From: an uncultured bacterium
Lineage (GTDB): Bacteria > Bacillota > Clostridia > Lachnospirales > Lachnospiraceae
Reading direction: 5' to 3'
DNA length: 64,000 nt
NCBI GenBank assembly: GCA_947383005.1
Contig: CANDBT010000013.1
Location: forward strand, 1-64,000
Both the position numbers and the translations under genes were made by a program. Of the stretch, positions 34,971 to 44,015 are shown piece after piece; position 1 is the first letter of the stretch; the number at the start of each line of letters is the position of its first letter. The notes below the pieces were generated by a model. The model worked only from the letters and a program-made list of their open reading frames with translations, did no database searches and was not told the DNA's origin.

Positions 34971-36365
34971 ATGGAGGGAAAACCGATAAAGATAGCGACT
35001 ATTGGCGGAGGAAGCAGTTATACGCCGGAATTAATGGAAGGCCTGATAAAACGGGGGCTTCCGATAAAGGAAATTTGGCTGGTAGATATTGAGGAAGGGA
35101 AAGAAAAACAGGAGATTGTGGGGAGGCTCGCGCAGCGTATGTGGGATGCTTCTCCTTATCAAGTGGATGTGCATTTGACTTTGGACCGGCGGGAGGCGTT
35201 GGCCGGCGCTGATTTTGTCACTACCCAGTTCCGCGTGGGCCTCTTAGACGCCAGGGTCAAAGATGAGCGGATTCCCTTATCTTATGGTATGGTAGGCCAG
35301 GAGACTAATGGGGCAGGCGGTATTTTCAAGGCTTTTCGGACGATTCCCGTTATTCTTGACATCGTAAAAGATATGAAGGAACTATGTCCTGACGCATGGT
35401 TAATCAATTTTACCAATCCCAGTGGTATGCTTACGGAGTCGGTGCTTCGCTACGGAGAATGGGAGAAGATTATTGGATTATGTAATCTCTCCGTAGGAGT
35501 TATGATTAATGAACCGAAGCTGGTCGGAAAAAGCATGGAAGAACTGAATTTTCGGTTTGCCGGGCTGAATCATTTTCAATGGCATAAAATATACGATAAG
35601 AAAGGTACGGACGTGACCCGTCAGATAGCAGAGCGGTTGTATGACGGAAAAGATACGGGAACGCCGGCAAATATTTTTGATGTGGAGTTTTTTCGGGAGC
35701 AGATTGCTCAAATGGGGATGATTCCCTGCGGATATCATCGCTATTATTACCGTCAGGATGAAATGCTGGCTCATATGCTGGAGGAATATCGTGACCCGAA
35801 GACAGGTACCCGTGCCCAGCAGGTGAAAAAGACGGAGGAAGAATTGTTTGCCCTCTATCAAGACCCTATGCTTCACGAAAAGCCGGAACAGTTGTCAAGA
35901 AGAGGAGGAGCGAATTATTCTGATGTGGCTTGTGAAACGATAGCATCCATCTATGAAGACAGGAATAGCCCGATTGTGGTATCTACAAGGAATAACGGGG
36001 CGCTGCCCGACCTTCCGCCCGATTGTGTGGTGGAGGTTTCCGCCCTGGTTGGCGCAGCCGGTGCAGTTCCGTTTGCTTTCGGACCACTCCCGCCGGCAGA
36101 AAGAGGCTGGCTGCAATTGATGAAAAATATGGAATTGTGTGTGTGCGAGGCGGCCGTGACCGGCGATTACGGGCTGGCCCTGCAGGCGTTTTTGATGAAT
36201 CCCCTGATTCCGTCAGGAGACAGAGCAAAGAGGGTATTGGATGAGCTTTTAATCGCTCATAAAAAGCATCTCCCTCAGTTTGCTGAAAAGATTGCCCTAT
36301 TGGAAAAAGAAGGAATTGAGATTAAGGATGATCTGGTAAGAAATATGACCAGACAAGGGCTGTAA
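34971..36365 (+). CDS. GH4 6-phospho-glycosidase (6-phospho-beta-glucosidase type)
   Basis: 464 aa from ATG 34971, behind AAGGAG; the frame open upstream merely reads through the 18-bp tandem repeats as Asn/Arg/His. GH4 enzymes use NAD+ and a divalent metal. Visible: NAD site IATIGGGSSYTPELMEGL, ETNGAGGIFKAFRTIPVI, INFTNPSGMLTE, GLCNLSVGVM (the metal Cys), and FAGLNHFQWHKIYD (the metal His). MIPCGYHRYYY favours the 6-phospho-beta-glucosidase (CelF/LicH) branch. It could complement the GH1/PTS system at 19.7 kb. No PTS gene is adjacent. Confidence 0.9.
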   Translation: MEGKPIKIATIGGGSSYTPELMEGLIKRGLPIKEIWLVDIEEGKEKQEIVGRLAQRMWDASPYQVDVHLTLDRREALAGADFVTTQFRVGLLDARVKDERIPLSYGMVGQETNGAGGIFKAFRTIPVILDIVKDMKELCPDAWLINFTNPSGMLTESVLRYGEWEKIIGLCNLSVGVMINEPKLVGKSMEELNFRFAGLNHFQWHKIYDKKGTDVTRQIAERLYDGKDTGTPANIFDVEFFREQIAQMGMIPCGYHRYYYRQDEMLAHMLEEYRDPKTGTRAQQVKKTEEELFALYQDPMLHEKPEQLSRRGGANYSDVACETIASIYEDRNSPIVVSTRNNGALPDLPPDCVVEVSALVGAAGAVPFAFGPLPPAERGWLQLMKNMELCVCEAAVTGDYGLALQAFLMNPLIPSGDRAKRVLDELLIAHKKHLPQFAEKIALLEKEGIEIKDDLVRNMTRQGL

Positions 36366-36383
36366 AAGGGCATATTCAGGAAT

Positions 36384-36502
36384 GTACTTCCGGAATCCTT
36401 GCACCTGCTTTTGTGGCTGATTTTTTGTCATATACGCATCTGACAAAAATCATTTCCGCAATGCAGTACCGGTGTGCTGACACAACGAGACTCCGGGAGT
36501 AT
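36384..36502 (-). mobile_element. MITE-like palindromic element, copy C (divergent, inverted)
   Basis: Left end gtacttccggaatcc...gcacctgcttttgtggctgatttt is the complement of the right arm of copies B and D. The right end gactccgggagtat is the complement of their left end. The central ~40 bp is missing. It ends 30 bp before the kinase gene start, again immediately upstream of a gene. Confidence 0.65.
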
Positions 36503-36531
36503 ATAGGGAAAACAGGGAGGGGACAGGAAAA

Positions 36532-39500
36532 ATGGAGAGCATGGCTGCGGGCGCGATTTTGCCGGATGAGAGTATACTCAATAATAAATATGTGGTGAAA
36601 AAGCTTATTGGCGCGGGAGGATTTGGCCGGACTTATCTGATGATGGATAAGCTGCTGAATATCCCAGTGGCAGTAAAGGAATTGACTAATCCCGTGGAGA
36701 AGGACAAGGCCCAATTTTTAAAAGAGGCACAGATGATGGCCCGTTTTTCCCAGGATCAGGGAATTGTGAATGTGCGGGACTTTTTTGAGTCTAATGGGAC
36801 GGCCTACATTGTTATGGAATATTTGGAGGGGATGGACTTACAGGAATATGTAAAAGCCCGTGGTAGGATGCCTGTCGGCGAAACGCTGGAAAAACTGCGC
36901 CCGGTGATGGAATCCCTGGCTGTGATTCATCGGGAAGGATTTATTCATCGGGATGTAAGTCCGGATAATATCCGCATGGCTGCGGACGGACGGCTGAAGC
37001 TTCTGGATTTTGGCGCTGCCCGGGATATCAACGAGGAGGGGCAGACCATGACGGTTCTGCTAAAAAAAGGCTACACGCCGGCAGAACAGTATCGGGGAAA
37101 GGCATATCAGGGGCCATGGACAGATGTCTATGCCCTTTCCGGCGTGATTTACTATTGCCTTACAGGGAAAACCCCTCAGGACAGCATTCAGCGCTTGTTT
37201 CATGATGAGTTAGGAAGGCCCTCCGCCCTGGGGGCAAGGATCGAACCCAGGCAGGAGGAGGCTCTGCTTAAAGGACTGGCAATTCAGCCAGAGGACAGAT
37301 ATGCTTCCATGGAAGAATTGGAGGAGGCGTTTTTTCCGGGAGAACAAAAACGCAATTCCATTTTGGAAGATGACAGGCTGGGAGATGGTGGCCTGGGACA
37401 TGGCGGGCCAAAGAAGGCCGGTTTGACCAGAGAGGAAGGCGATCCGGCTAAGGGCGAAGCTGAACCGGAGAAAGCAAAGATAGCTGAACAAGAGACAAAA
37501 AAACATCCGGGCGAGGATATTTGGAATCAGATTGAACAGCAAAAGATAAAGGAGCAGAAAGAAGGCCGTGGGCAGCCAGAGGAAAAACGGCTGGATTCCG
37601 GGTTGGCGGGCCGGGAATCGGAAGGACACGGAGGGGAACAAAAACAGCCGGAGCATAAACCGGAAAGCAGCAATTCGGAAAGCGGCAAACCGGGAAGCAG
37701 TAATTTGCAAAGCAGCAATTCGAAAAGCAGTAAACCGGAAAGCAGCAATTCGGAAAGCAGCAATTCGGAAAGCAACCATCCGGAAAAGGAAAGGAAAAGG
37801 ACGGCGGCGCCGGGAAAGAACGAATACCAGGAAGAAGCCAAAAGGCAGGCGCAAAAGGCGAAAAAGAAAAAAAAGAGGATTTTGATGATCCTTTTGCCTG
37901 TGGGGGCAGCGTCCCTTATAGCTTGTTTCGGTTTGTTTCTGATTTTGGCGGTAATGTTCAATCCTTTTCGGGAGAGAAGCCTTGTTTCGCTTTCTACGAT
38001 TGAAGACCGGGTTTTGGGCAGCAAGGAAATTAAACAGATACAGAGAGATAAAAAATGCACGGATTTGAATTTGTGGAATTGTGAAATCAGTGACGAGGTG
38101 TTAAGCCAGATGACAGCTCTGGACAGGCTGGAGGCAATTGACTTTAACCAATGCTACGGATTTACCTCATTAGACCCCCTGGCGCAAATGGCCGGCCTGG
38201 AACGCCTGACAATTAATGGAGACGGTATACAGGATTTTATACAGGACAAGTGTTTTGACGGGGACGATTGGTTTTCTGTGGATTTCCCCAATGTCAAGCA
38301 GCTCCACATCTATGGGTTCAATCGAATGGAAAATACGGAATTTCTTAAGCATTTTCCTTCGCTGGAATATATGTTTCTGTCAATGGAGGGGTTTGACAGC
38401 TTGGATTTTTTGAATTGTATGGATAACTTAAAACAGATAGAGATCCATGACGATTTGTCCGGAGTCGATGTAAGCCCCATAGGGAATTGCCAGAATCTGC
38501 AGGATTTGTATCTGTCGGATACGGGAATCTGCGATTTATCCATGCTTCGCGGAATGCAGAAATTGACCAATATTGAAGCGATGAATTGCCAGATATCCGA
38601 TATCAGTGCGTTGGAAGATTGCCCGAATTTATATACGCTGGTTCTGGACGGAAACCAGATTTCCGATCTGTCCGCGCTGGAGGGGAAAGAGGGATTGAGG
38701 ACGTTGTGCCTTAACCAAAACCAGGTGACGGATTTGTCTCCCCTTGAGGGCAGCGGCCTTTTCCGTCTGGAGCTGGCGGGCAACCAGATTGAAGATATTT
38801 CCTTCCTGGGTAACTGCAAAGAGTTGAACCAGCTTTATCTCCAAGATAACCAGATTTCCAGCCTGGAGCCGATCGCAGGCTGCCAGAAGCTTATTTCCCT
38901 GAACGTTTCTGGCAACCGGCTGGTTGATCTGAAAGGGTGTGAGGGGTTGATTGCCCTGACCGGATTTTATGCAGGCAATAACCAATTGACGGATATCAGC
39001 GGGATTGCCAACAGCACGTCAATCAAACACATGGATGTAAGCGGCAACCGGCTGACGGATATTAGGGCGCTGGATACGGGCTTTGCTGCGCTGCGAGGGC
39101 TGAATATCAGTGATAATCAGGTGGAAGATATCGGGCCGTTGGCAAAATCATCGGAACTGCGCTATCTGATTGCCAATCACAACCGGCTTTCCAGCCTGGC
39201 CCCGTTAAAGGGGATTTCCCAGTTGAATGCTGTCTTTGTCGACGGCAACCGGCTTACCGGCCTGGAAGGCTTGGAAAACAAAGAAAACCTTTTTGCCCTT
39301 ACGGCTTATGAAAACCAGATCGAAAATATCCAGCCGATTGCCGGTTCGGCAAACCTGCTTTACCTTGATTTGGGGAGGAATCAGATAAAGGATATTGCCC
39401 CTTTGAAGAATTTGTCCTTTGCCTACAAGGGGATGGTTCTTTTGGAGCATAATCAGATTCGGGATATTTCCCCGCTCCCGGTTGCTTCCGGCTATTATTT

Positions 39501-39861
39501 ATTGTCTCTGTATGATAATCCGATAGGAGATTTGTCTGTCCTTAATGGGATGACGGAGTACAATTTTCAGAGTGATAAAATGTACCTTCCCTATGTGGCA
39601 GGAACGGATCACCAGGCGATGAGCGAGCTGCGGCATGGAGATACGTTATGTATGGTGGATGTGCCTTTGGATAAACAGGCAGAAATCCTGAAGCAGGCGA
39701 GCGAGCTGGTTATTAACCGTTCCTGGGGTTCAATCCGTTTTGCTGACGGCGGAAAAGCCGATGAAGAAATGGAAGAACATCGAACTACATTAAACGAGAA
39801 GAGCAGCGAGGAAATTCAGAGACTGGAAGGAGACGCGGCTATTGCCGGTTTGTTTGAATAG
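36532..39861 (+). CDS. Membrane Ser/Thr protein kinase with extracellular leucine-rich-repeat domain
   Basis: 1109 aa, behind GGGAGGGG. Residues ~18-270: Hanks-type kinase with P-loop LIGAGGFGRTYLM, VAVKEL (catalytic Lys), HRDVSPDNIRM (catalytic loop), DFGAARDI, and KGYTPAEQY in the activation segment. Residues ~280-440: charged, disordered linker with a Ser/Asn/Glu/Lys repeat tract. Residues ~448-475: one membrane segment (ILMILLPVGAASLIACFGLFLILAVMF). Residues ~500-1030: about twenty internalin-like leucine-rich repeats of ~21 residues (LYTLVLDGNQISDLSALEG). The topology puts the kinase inside and the repeats outside, like PrkC with LRRs replacing PASTA domains. Followed by the FHA-ABC and permease genes, its likely targets. 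Ligand and targets are inference. Confidence 0.93.
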   Translation: MESMAAGAILPDESILNNKYVVKKLIGAGGFGRTYLMMDKLLNIPVAVKELTNPVEKDKAQFLKEAQMMARFSQDQGIVNVRDFFESNGTAYIVMEYLEGMDLQEYVKARGRMPVGETLEKLRPVMESLAVIHREGFIHRDVSPDNIRMAADGRLKLLDFGAARDINEEGQTMTVLLKKGYTPAEQYRGKAYQGPWTDVYALSGVIYYCLTGKTPQDSIQRLFHDELGRPSALGARIEPRQEEALLKGLAIQPEDRYASMEELEEAFFPGEQKRNSILEDDRLGDGGLGHGGPKKAGLTREEGDPAKGEAEPEKAKIAEQETKKHPGEDIWNQIEQQKIKEQKEGRGQPEEKRLDSGLAGRESEGHGGEQKQPEHKPESSNSESGKPGSSNLQSSNSKSSKPESSNSESSNSESNHPEKERKRTAAPGKNEYQEEAKRQAQKAKKKKKRILMILLPVGAASLIACFGLFLILAVMFNPFRERSLVSLSTIEDRVLGSKEIKQIQRDKKCTDLNLWNCEISDEVLSQMTALDRLEAIDFNQCYGFTSLDPLAQMAGLERLTINGDGIQDFIQDKCFDGDDWFSVDFPNVKQLHIYGFNRMENTEFLKHFPSLEYMFLSMEGFDSLDFLNCMDNLKQIEIHDDLSGVDVSPIGNCQNLQDLYLSDTGICDLSMLRGMQKLTNIEAMNCQISDISALEDCPNLYTLVLDGNQISDLSALEGKEGLRTLCLNQNQVTDLSPLEGSGLFRLELAGNQIEDISFLGNCKELNQLYLQDNQISSLEPIAGCQKLISLNVSGNRLVDLKGCEGLIALTGFYAGNNQLTDISGIANSTSIKHMDVSGNRLTDIRALDTGFAALRGLNISDNQVEDIGPLAKSSELRYLIANHNRLSSLAPLKGISQLNAVFVDGNRLTGLEGLENKENLFALTAYENQIENIQPIAGSANLLYLDLGRNQIKDIAPLKNLSFAYKGMVLLEHNQIRDISPLPVASGYYLLSLYDNPIGDLSVLNGMTEYNFQSDKMYLPYVAGTDHQAMSELRHGDTLCMVDVPLDKQAEILKQASELVINRSWGSIRFADGGKADEEMEEHRTTLNEKSSEEIQRLEGDAAIAGLFE

Positions 39862-39961
39862 TTGCAGGATACCGGAAGCAAAGCAGCGAGCTTGTTTGCG
39901 CCTGGAAAAAGCTGAACAGTCACTGCTGTCGCCGCCAGGGAGACCAGGAGGAGAGGATAAA

Positions 39962-41521
39962 ATGGCAGAAACGATATATTGGAAACCACCGGCGTTTGAA
40001 GTCCCCAGGGCGGTAGTTTTTGGAAGGCAGGGATATGAAGGGGAGTATGAGCTTTGCGGGCGCAAAAAATTGGGGAGATTTGTTCCTGGGAACACACCGG
40101 ATATTGTGCTGTTTTCCTCAATTGTCTCCCGAAAACAGGGGGAGTTTGGGATAGTGGAAAGCCGCTGTTTTTATCGGGATTTGGGCAGCAAGAATGGTAC
40201 ATGGATTGGAGATGTGCATTATAGAGGAGAAAATAGCACATGCGAACTTTTTGATGGCGACGTACTGTCCTTTTGCCCTGGCGGCGGCAGGGACAATCCA
40301 CAGGAAATCATACTTTTGCTTACCGGGGACGCAAAACGGAGGGAGTGGAAATCCATCCCTTTTTCCGACAAAATTGCCGGGATTACCATAGGCCGCGGCT
40401 TGGGGGATTTGTCCCTTGAGGAGGAGACGGTTTCAGAAAAGCATGCCGTTTTTTTTCACGCCCGGCAGGGATGGGCGATTATGGATTGCGGAAGCAAAAA
40501 CGGCGTTTTTTGTAATGGCCGGAAGGTAGAGGGCAATGCCTGCTTAAATCCTCTGGATGTCCTCCGTATAGGAGATGTGTGGTTTGTTTATACCGAGGAG
40601 GGATTGTGGATGGGGCGGAAGATGCCGGCAGCGGACCGGCAGGAGGCAGCAGAAAAACCTTCTTTTTCGGTATCCTCATCCAGCATAGAGGAGGGGAATT
40701 ATCTGTCCATATCGATTGAGGAACGGAATGTATGGCAAAGGTTTAAGAAAAAAACGTTGCTGAAAGATATCCATTTAACCATAGCCGACGGGGAGATGGT
40801 GCTGGTTTTGGGCGGTTCCGGTGCGGGCAAAACGACATTTATGAATGCGGTTATGGGCTATGAGAAGGCGGACGGGGCCATGGTTTACGGTGATCGGAAT
40901 ATTTATGAAGAATATCAGCAGATGAAGTATGAGATTGGCTTTGTTCCTCAGCAGGATCTGCTCCGGGAAACGGACAGTGTTTATGAAACGCTGAAAAATG
41001 CCGCTATGCTCCGGCTCCCCGTTTCTTTTCCAGAAACGAAACGTTTGGAACGGGTAGAAGAGGTTTTAGCCATTATGGGGCTGAAGCCGGAGCAGGATTC
41101 CCTGGTATCCAAACTGTCCGGAGGCCAGCGCAAGCGGTTGAGCATTGCCGTGGAATTTATCAGTGATCCAAAGCTGTTTTTTTTGGATGAGCCGGATTCC
41201 GGCCTTGACGGGATTATGTCCAGGAGCCTGATGGAGAATCTGCGTCAGATTGCCGATACGGGGAAAATCGTTATGGTAATTACGCATGCTCCGGATCGGG
41301 CGGCGGATTTGTTTCATAAGGTTGTGGTTTTGGCCAAAAGTACAAAAGACCAAAGCGGCCATCTGGCATTTTTCGGGACGGTAGAAGAGGCATATGCTTT
41401 TTTTGATACAGACAGTCTGGAGGGAGTAGTCCGGCGGATTAACCGCGCCGACGAAGGCGGGGACGGCCGGGCGGACGAGTATATCCGTAAGTTTGCGGCG
41501 GGGCGGTTTGGCTTTCACTGA
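39962..41521 (+). CDS. ABC transporter ATPase with two N-terminal FHA domains
   Basis: 519 aa from ATG 39962, fixed by AGGAGAGG upstream. Residues ~18-110: first FHA domain (LGRFVPGNTPDIVLFSSIVSRKQGEF, DLGSKNGTWIG). Residues ~128-215: second FHA domain (ITIGRGLGDLSLEEETVSEKHAVF, DCGSKNGVFCNGRKV). Residues ~240-500: ABCG/DrrA-type ATPase with Walker A GGSGAGKTT, signature LSGGQRKRLS, Walker B LFFLDEPDSGLDG, and the His switch in VITHAPD. FHA domains bind phosphothreonine, and the kinase gene lies 100 bp upstream, so ATPase docking or gating by kinase phosphorylation is a reasonable inference. Permease gene follows in 29 bp. Confidence 0.92.
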   Translation: MAETIYWKPPAFEVPRAVVFGRQGYEGEYELCGRKKLGRFVPGNTPDIVLFSSIVSRKQGEFGIVESRCFYRDLGSKNGTWIGDVHYRGENSTCELFDGDVLSFCPGGGRDNPQEIILLLTGDAKRREWKSIPFSDKIAGITIGRGLGDLSLEEETVSEKHAVFFHARQGWAIMDCGSKNGVFCNGRKVEGNACLNPLDVLRIGDVWFVYTEEGLWMGRKMPAADRQEAAEKPSFSVSSSSIEEGNYLSISIEERNVWQRFKKKTLLKDIHLTIADGEMVLVLGGSGAGKTTFMNAVMGYEKADGAMVYGDRNIYEEYQQMKYEIGFVPQQDLLRETDSVYETLKNAAMLRLPVSFPETKRLERVEEVLAIMGLKPEQDSLVSKLSGGQRKRLSIAVEFISDPKLFFLDEPDSGLDGIMSRSLMENLRQIADTGKIVMVITHAPDRAADLFHKVVVLAKSTKDQSGHLAFFGTVEEAYAFFDTDSLEGVVRRINRADEGGDGRADEYIRKFAAGRFGFH

Positions 41522-41550
41522 ATTCTGGGATTACATAAAAAGGATTGATT

Positions 41551-42354
41551 ATGGAAAACAAGCATATTTCGAGAATAGGTCAGATAAGAGTTTATGTAGG
41601 GACGTTTTTTCGGCTTTTCTGTAATGAAAAGCGATGGAAGACATTTATCAGTGCGGTTTTAATTACCGTGATGATTTCCATGGTGACGGGAGAGGAGATG
41701 TTCCATGGATTTTCCGAAACCAAAAGCGGCGCTTTTGCTCTGGTCAGCGCCAGTATCTGGATAGGCATCTTTAACTCTCTCCGTTTGGTATGCCGGGAAA
41801 GGGCAATTTTAAAGAGGGAGCACCGTGTGGGGCTCCACATGTCTTCTTATATGACGGCGCAGATGATATACGGCGTGTTTATCTGCGGTGTGGAATCCCT
41901 GCTTATTACCGTTTTTGTGTGGATAGCCAATTTTCATTGGTTTCCTCTGTGGGGCGTGATCATGCCGGGGATAATGGAGTATTTTATATCGACGTTTTTG
42001 ATTGTCTATGCGTCCCATAGTTTAGGACTGGCGATTTCGGCGGCGGTAAAGGATGAAAACACGGCGATGACGGTTATGCCTTTTGCCCTGATTTTGCAGT
42101 TGATCCTGGCTGGAGCCGTATTTGAGCTGGAAGGCATTGCCAAATGGTTTTCCGCATTGACGGTCAGCCGCTGGGGGCTGGCGGCTGTCTGTGCTACGGC
42201 TAATATTAATGACATGACTTTCTTTGCCGTGGATGATTATGCCTCCGAACCTCTTCATTTGTTGTTTTTGTGGTTCCTGTTGTCTGTTTTTGCTTTGGCT
42301 TACGGAATAATCGGGACGATTTTTCTGGAATTTATCGATCGGGACAAACGATAA
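41551..42354 (+). CDS. ABC-2-type permease partner of the FHA-ABC ATPase
   Basis: 267 aa from ATG 41551 (AAGGATTG upstream; the TTG at 41545 is less likely). About six membrane segments. ISVMVSMVTGEEMF-like N-terminal membrane span, RLVCRERAILKREHRVGLHMSSYMTAQMIYGVF (the coupling-helix region of ABCG/ABC-2 permeases), SLGLAISAAVKDENTAMTVMPFALILQLILAGAVF, and a final WFLLSVFALAYGIIGTIFL. One permease would dimerise and pair with two ATPase subunits. Family members export lipids, polysaccharides, peptides or drugs. No cargo gene is evident nearby. Confidence 0.88.
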   Translation: MENKHISRIGQIRVYVGTFFRLFCNEKRWKTFISAVLITVMISMVTGEEMFHGFSETKSGAFALVSASIWIGIFNSLRLVCRERAILKREHRVGLHMSSYMTAQMIYGVFICGVESLLITVFVWIANFHWFPLWGVIMPGIMEYFISTFLIVYASHSLGLAISAAVKDENTAMTVMPFALILQLILAGAVFELEGIAKWFSALTVSRWGLAAVCATANINDMTFFAVDDYASEPLHLLFLWFLLSVFALAYGIIGTIFLEFIDRDKR

Positions 42355-42367
42355 GCGGATGGTTATT

Positions 42368-42469
42368 TTACATCCGCGAATTCCTGAATTCGCTGGTCTG
42401 TGTCCCTGCATAGCTTTTAAATACCCGGCTGAAATAAAATCCGTCTTTATAACCAACCAGTACTGCATT
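42368..42469 (-). pseudogene. C-terminal fragment of an AraC-family regulator
   Basis: The minus strand reads AVLVGYKDGFYFSRVFKSYAGTQTSEFRN and then a stop, which is the end of an AraC HTH domain (GY.D..YFSR.FK...G..PSEFR). Upstream homology stops at once, so only ~34 codons survive. It is convergent with the permease gene. 42480-42770 holds GC-rich stems (aagcgccactggcgctt) and no gene. Confidence 0.75.
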
Positions 42470-42772
42470 GCGGAAATAACAGTGAATACAGCGCTTGATA
42501 TTTTCGTCATCTGTGCGTCTGCAAAGCGACGTTCTACACTCCGTTCCGGTCCTTGCTGAACAAGCGCCACTGGCGCTTAGCAACGTAGCGGTGCCTACGT
42601 CTAGCTTTGCAGGCGTGCAGAGGGCGGAAATAGCGAGTGCCGAATTCACTGAAATTTCCGCAAGGTAGTACTAGTTCCCCTATCATCTGGACTTTTATGT
42701 GCATTGCACAAACAATGTATTGACATACTTCCTTCTGGGCAATATTATGTTGTAAAGGAAGGAGTTGATGAT

Positions 42773-43045
42773 ATGGCAACGACTAATATAACAATGAGAA
42801 TGGACGAGGATTTGAAGTTTCAGTTACAAGAACTTGTATCTAATTTTGGAATGGATATGACAACTTTTTTTACAGTAGCAGCAAAACAGGCCGTAAGAGA
42901 ACAACGAATACCATTTGCAATTTCTATGGATGTACCTAACGTAGATACAAACAGAGCCATTGATGATGTAAGGCATGGAAGAAATTTGAGCCGTTCCTTT
43001 TCTTCTGTGGAAGAATTAATGGAGGATTTGAATGCTGAAGATTAG
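42773..43045 (+). CDS. RelB/DinJ-family antitoxin
   Basis: 90 aa from ATG 42773, behind AAGGAG. MATTNITMRMDEDLKFQLQELVSNFGMDMTTFFTVAAKQAVREQRIPF is the ribbon-helix-helix domain and toxin-binding start typical of DinJ. The C terminus (SRSFSSVEELMEDL) is the part that usually wraps the toxin. It overlaps the toxin gene by 14 bp. AT-rich relative to neighbours, consistent with transfer. Confidence 0.9.
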   Translation: MATTNITMRMDEDLKFQLQELVSNFGMDMTTFFTVAAKQAVREQRIPFAISMDVPNVDTNRAIDDVRHGRNLSRSFSSVEELMEDLNAED

Positions 43046-43304
43046 GTATCATACTTCTTTTAAGAAAGATTATAAAAAGATTATCAAGAGAGGATATGAT
43101 ACAAAACTGATAGAAGACATTATTCAAAAATTAGCAAGAGACGAACAATTGCCAGAGAAAAATAAAGATCATCCTCTTGGTGGAGACTATAGTGGATGTA
43201 GGGAGTGTCATATAATGCCAGATTGGTTGCTGATTTATGAAATTGACAATGGAGAATTGATATTATATCTGACAAGGACAGTAACGCACAGCGATTTGTT
43301 TTAA
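43032..43304 (+). CDS. YafQ-family mRNA interferase toxin
   Basis: 90 aa, RelE/ParE superfamily. Conserved YafQ features are MLKIRYHTSFKKDYKKIIKRG, KDHPLGGDYSGCRECHIMPDWLLIYEI and LYLTRTVTHSDLF; the His residues in HPLGG, CHIMPDW and THSDLF include the predicted catalytic set. YafQ-type toxins cut mRNA on the ribosome. Coupled to the antitoxin by overlap. It lies between an AraC fragment and an integrase fragment, typical of a mobile-island remnant. Confidence 0.9.
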   Translation: MLKIRYHTSFKKDYKKIIKRGYDTKLIEDIIQKLARDEQLPEKNKDHPLGGDYSGCRECHIMPDWLLIYEIDNGELILYLTRTVTHSDLF

Positions 43305-43496
43305 AATTGAATTAGAAAAGAAATAGAAAGCATTTGGAAATAAAAGGTTCTTTTTGATGTTTGGGTAAATCCGTTATTCTCGTTTTGCTAAACTAAGCCA
43401 ATTTGGTGGCTTATAGCAAAACCAAAGGATACGTAGATACCCAAAGCACAGAAAGATCCTCAAAAAGAAAGGCAGATGCTAAGAGGGTGTAGAACA

Positions 43497-43873
43497 TTGC
43501 CAATGATGCCAAGTGCAGTAAACAATGTTCTGGAAAATATTGTAAACAAGTACAATAAAACGGCAGGAAAGGAATTAGTTCTCCCACACATATCGGCTCA
43601 CAACCTTAAACATACTGGTTGTACAAGAATGGCAGAAGCTGGAATTGATCCAAAGGTATTGCAGTATATTATAGGAAGCAAAATCAGCTTCCTATAATCG
43701 GATTTACGGCGCAAAAGATGCGCCTTTTATCAAAATTTGCTTTGCAAATTCTGATAAGTTATATTATGGGGCATAGCAAAGTTGTCATTACTATGGAAGT
43801 GTATAACCATACGTTATCGGAACGTAACTGGAAAGAGATGAGGAAAATGGAAAAAGTACGGCTGGTTGGGTGA
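43497..43873 (+). pseudogene. Tyrosine integrase C-terminal fragment, split by an insertion
   Basis: Positions 43509-43672 code MPSAVNNVLENIVNKYNKTAGKE and HISAHNLKHTGCTRMAEAGIDPKVLQYI, with the Arg and His-x-x-Arg region of tyrosine recombinases (HNLKHTGCTRM). After an 87-bp insert the frame resumes YIMGHSKVVITMEVYNHTLSERNW, which holds the catalytic GH and Tyr, and ends TGA at 43871. The N-terminal two-thirds is missing. 43305-43496 contains a long inverted repeat (ttttgctaaactaagcca/tggcttatagcaaaa) that may be an old element end. Confidence 0.88.
43673..43759 (-). mobile_element. 87-bp multi-hairpin element inserted in the integrase gene
   Basis: Flanked by direct repeats tatattat (43665-43672 and 43760-43767). 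Removing the element and one repeat restores the integrase frame exactly (LQYIMGHSK). The element is the reverse complement of the one at 31963-32051, with the same three-stem layout (gaagc..gcttc, ggcgc..gcgcc, ttatca..tgataa). It codes for nothing. Confidence 0.88.
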
Positions 43874-44015
43874 CTTACTACTTCATTTACTACTTCAAAT
43901 TTTTGAAAAATATGAAGTAGTATGTAAAGGTTTGGATATATTCTCATTCTTCGCATTTGTCAAGAATGCTTTAAAATAAGGGTTTGTAAGGGTTTGTAAA
44001 AAAAATTTCAAAAAT

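Noticed and set aside
37210..38060. Two long minus-strand ORFs opposite the kinase linker
   Set aside because: They mirror the repetitive Ser/Asn/Lys linker; repetitive composition and no start signals.
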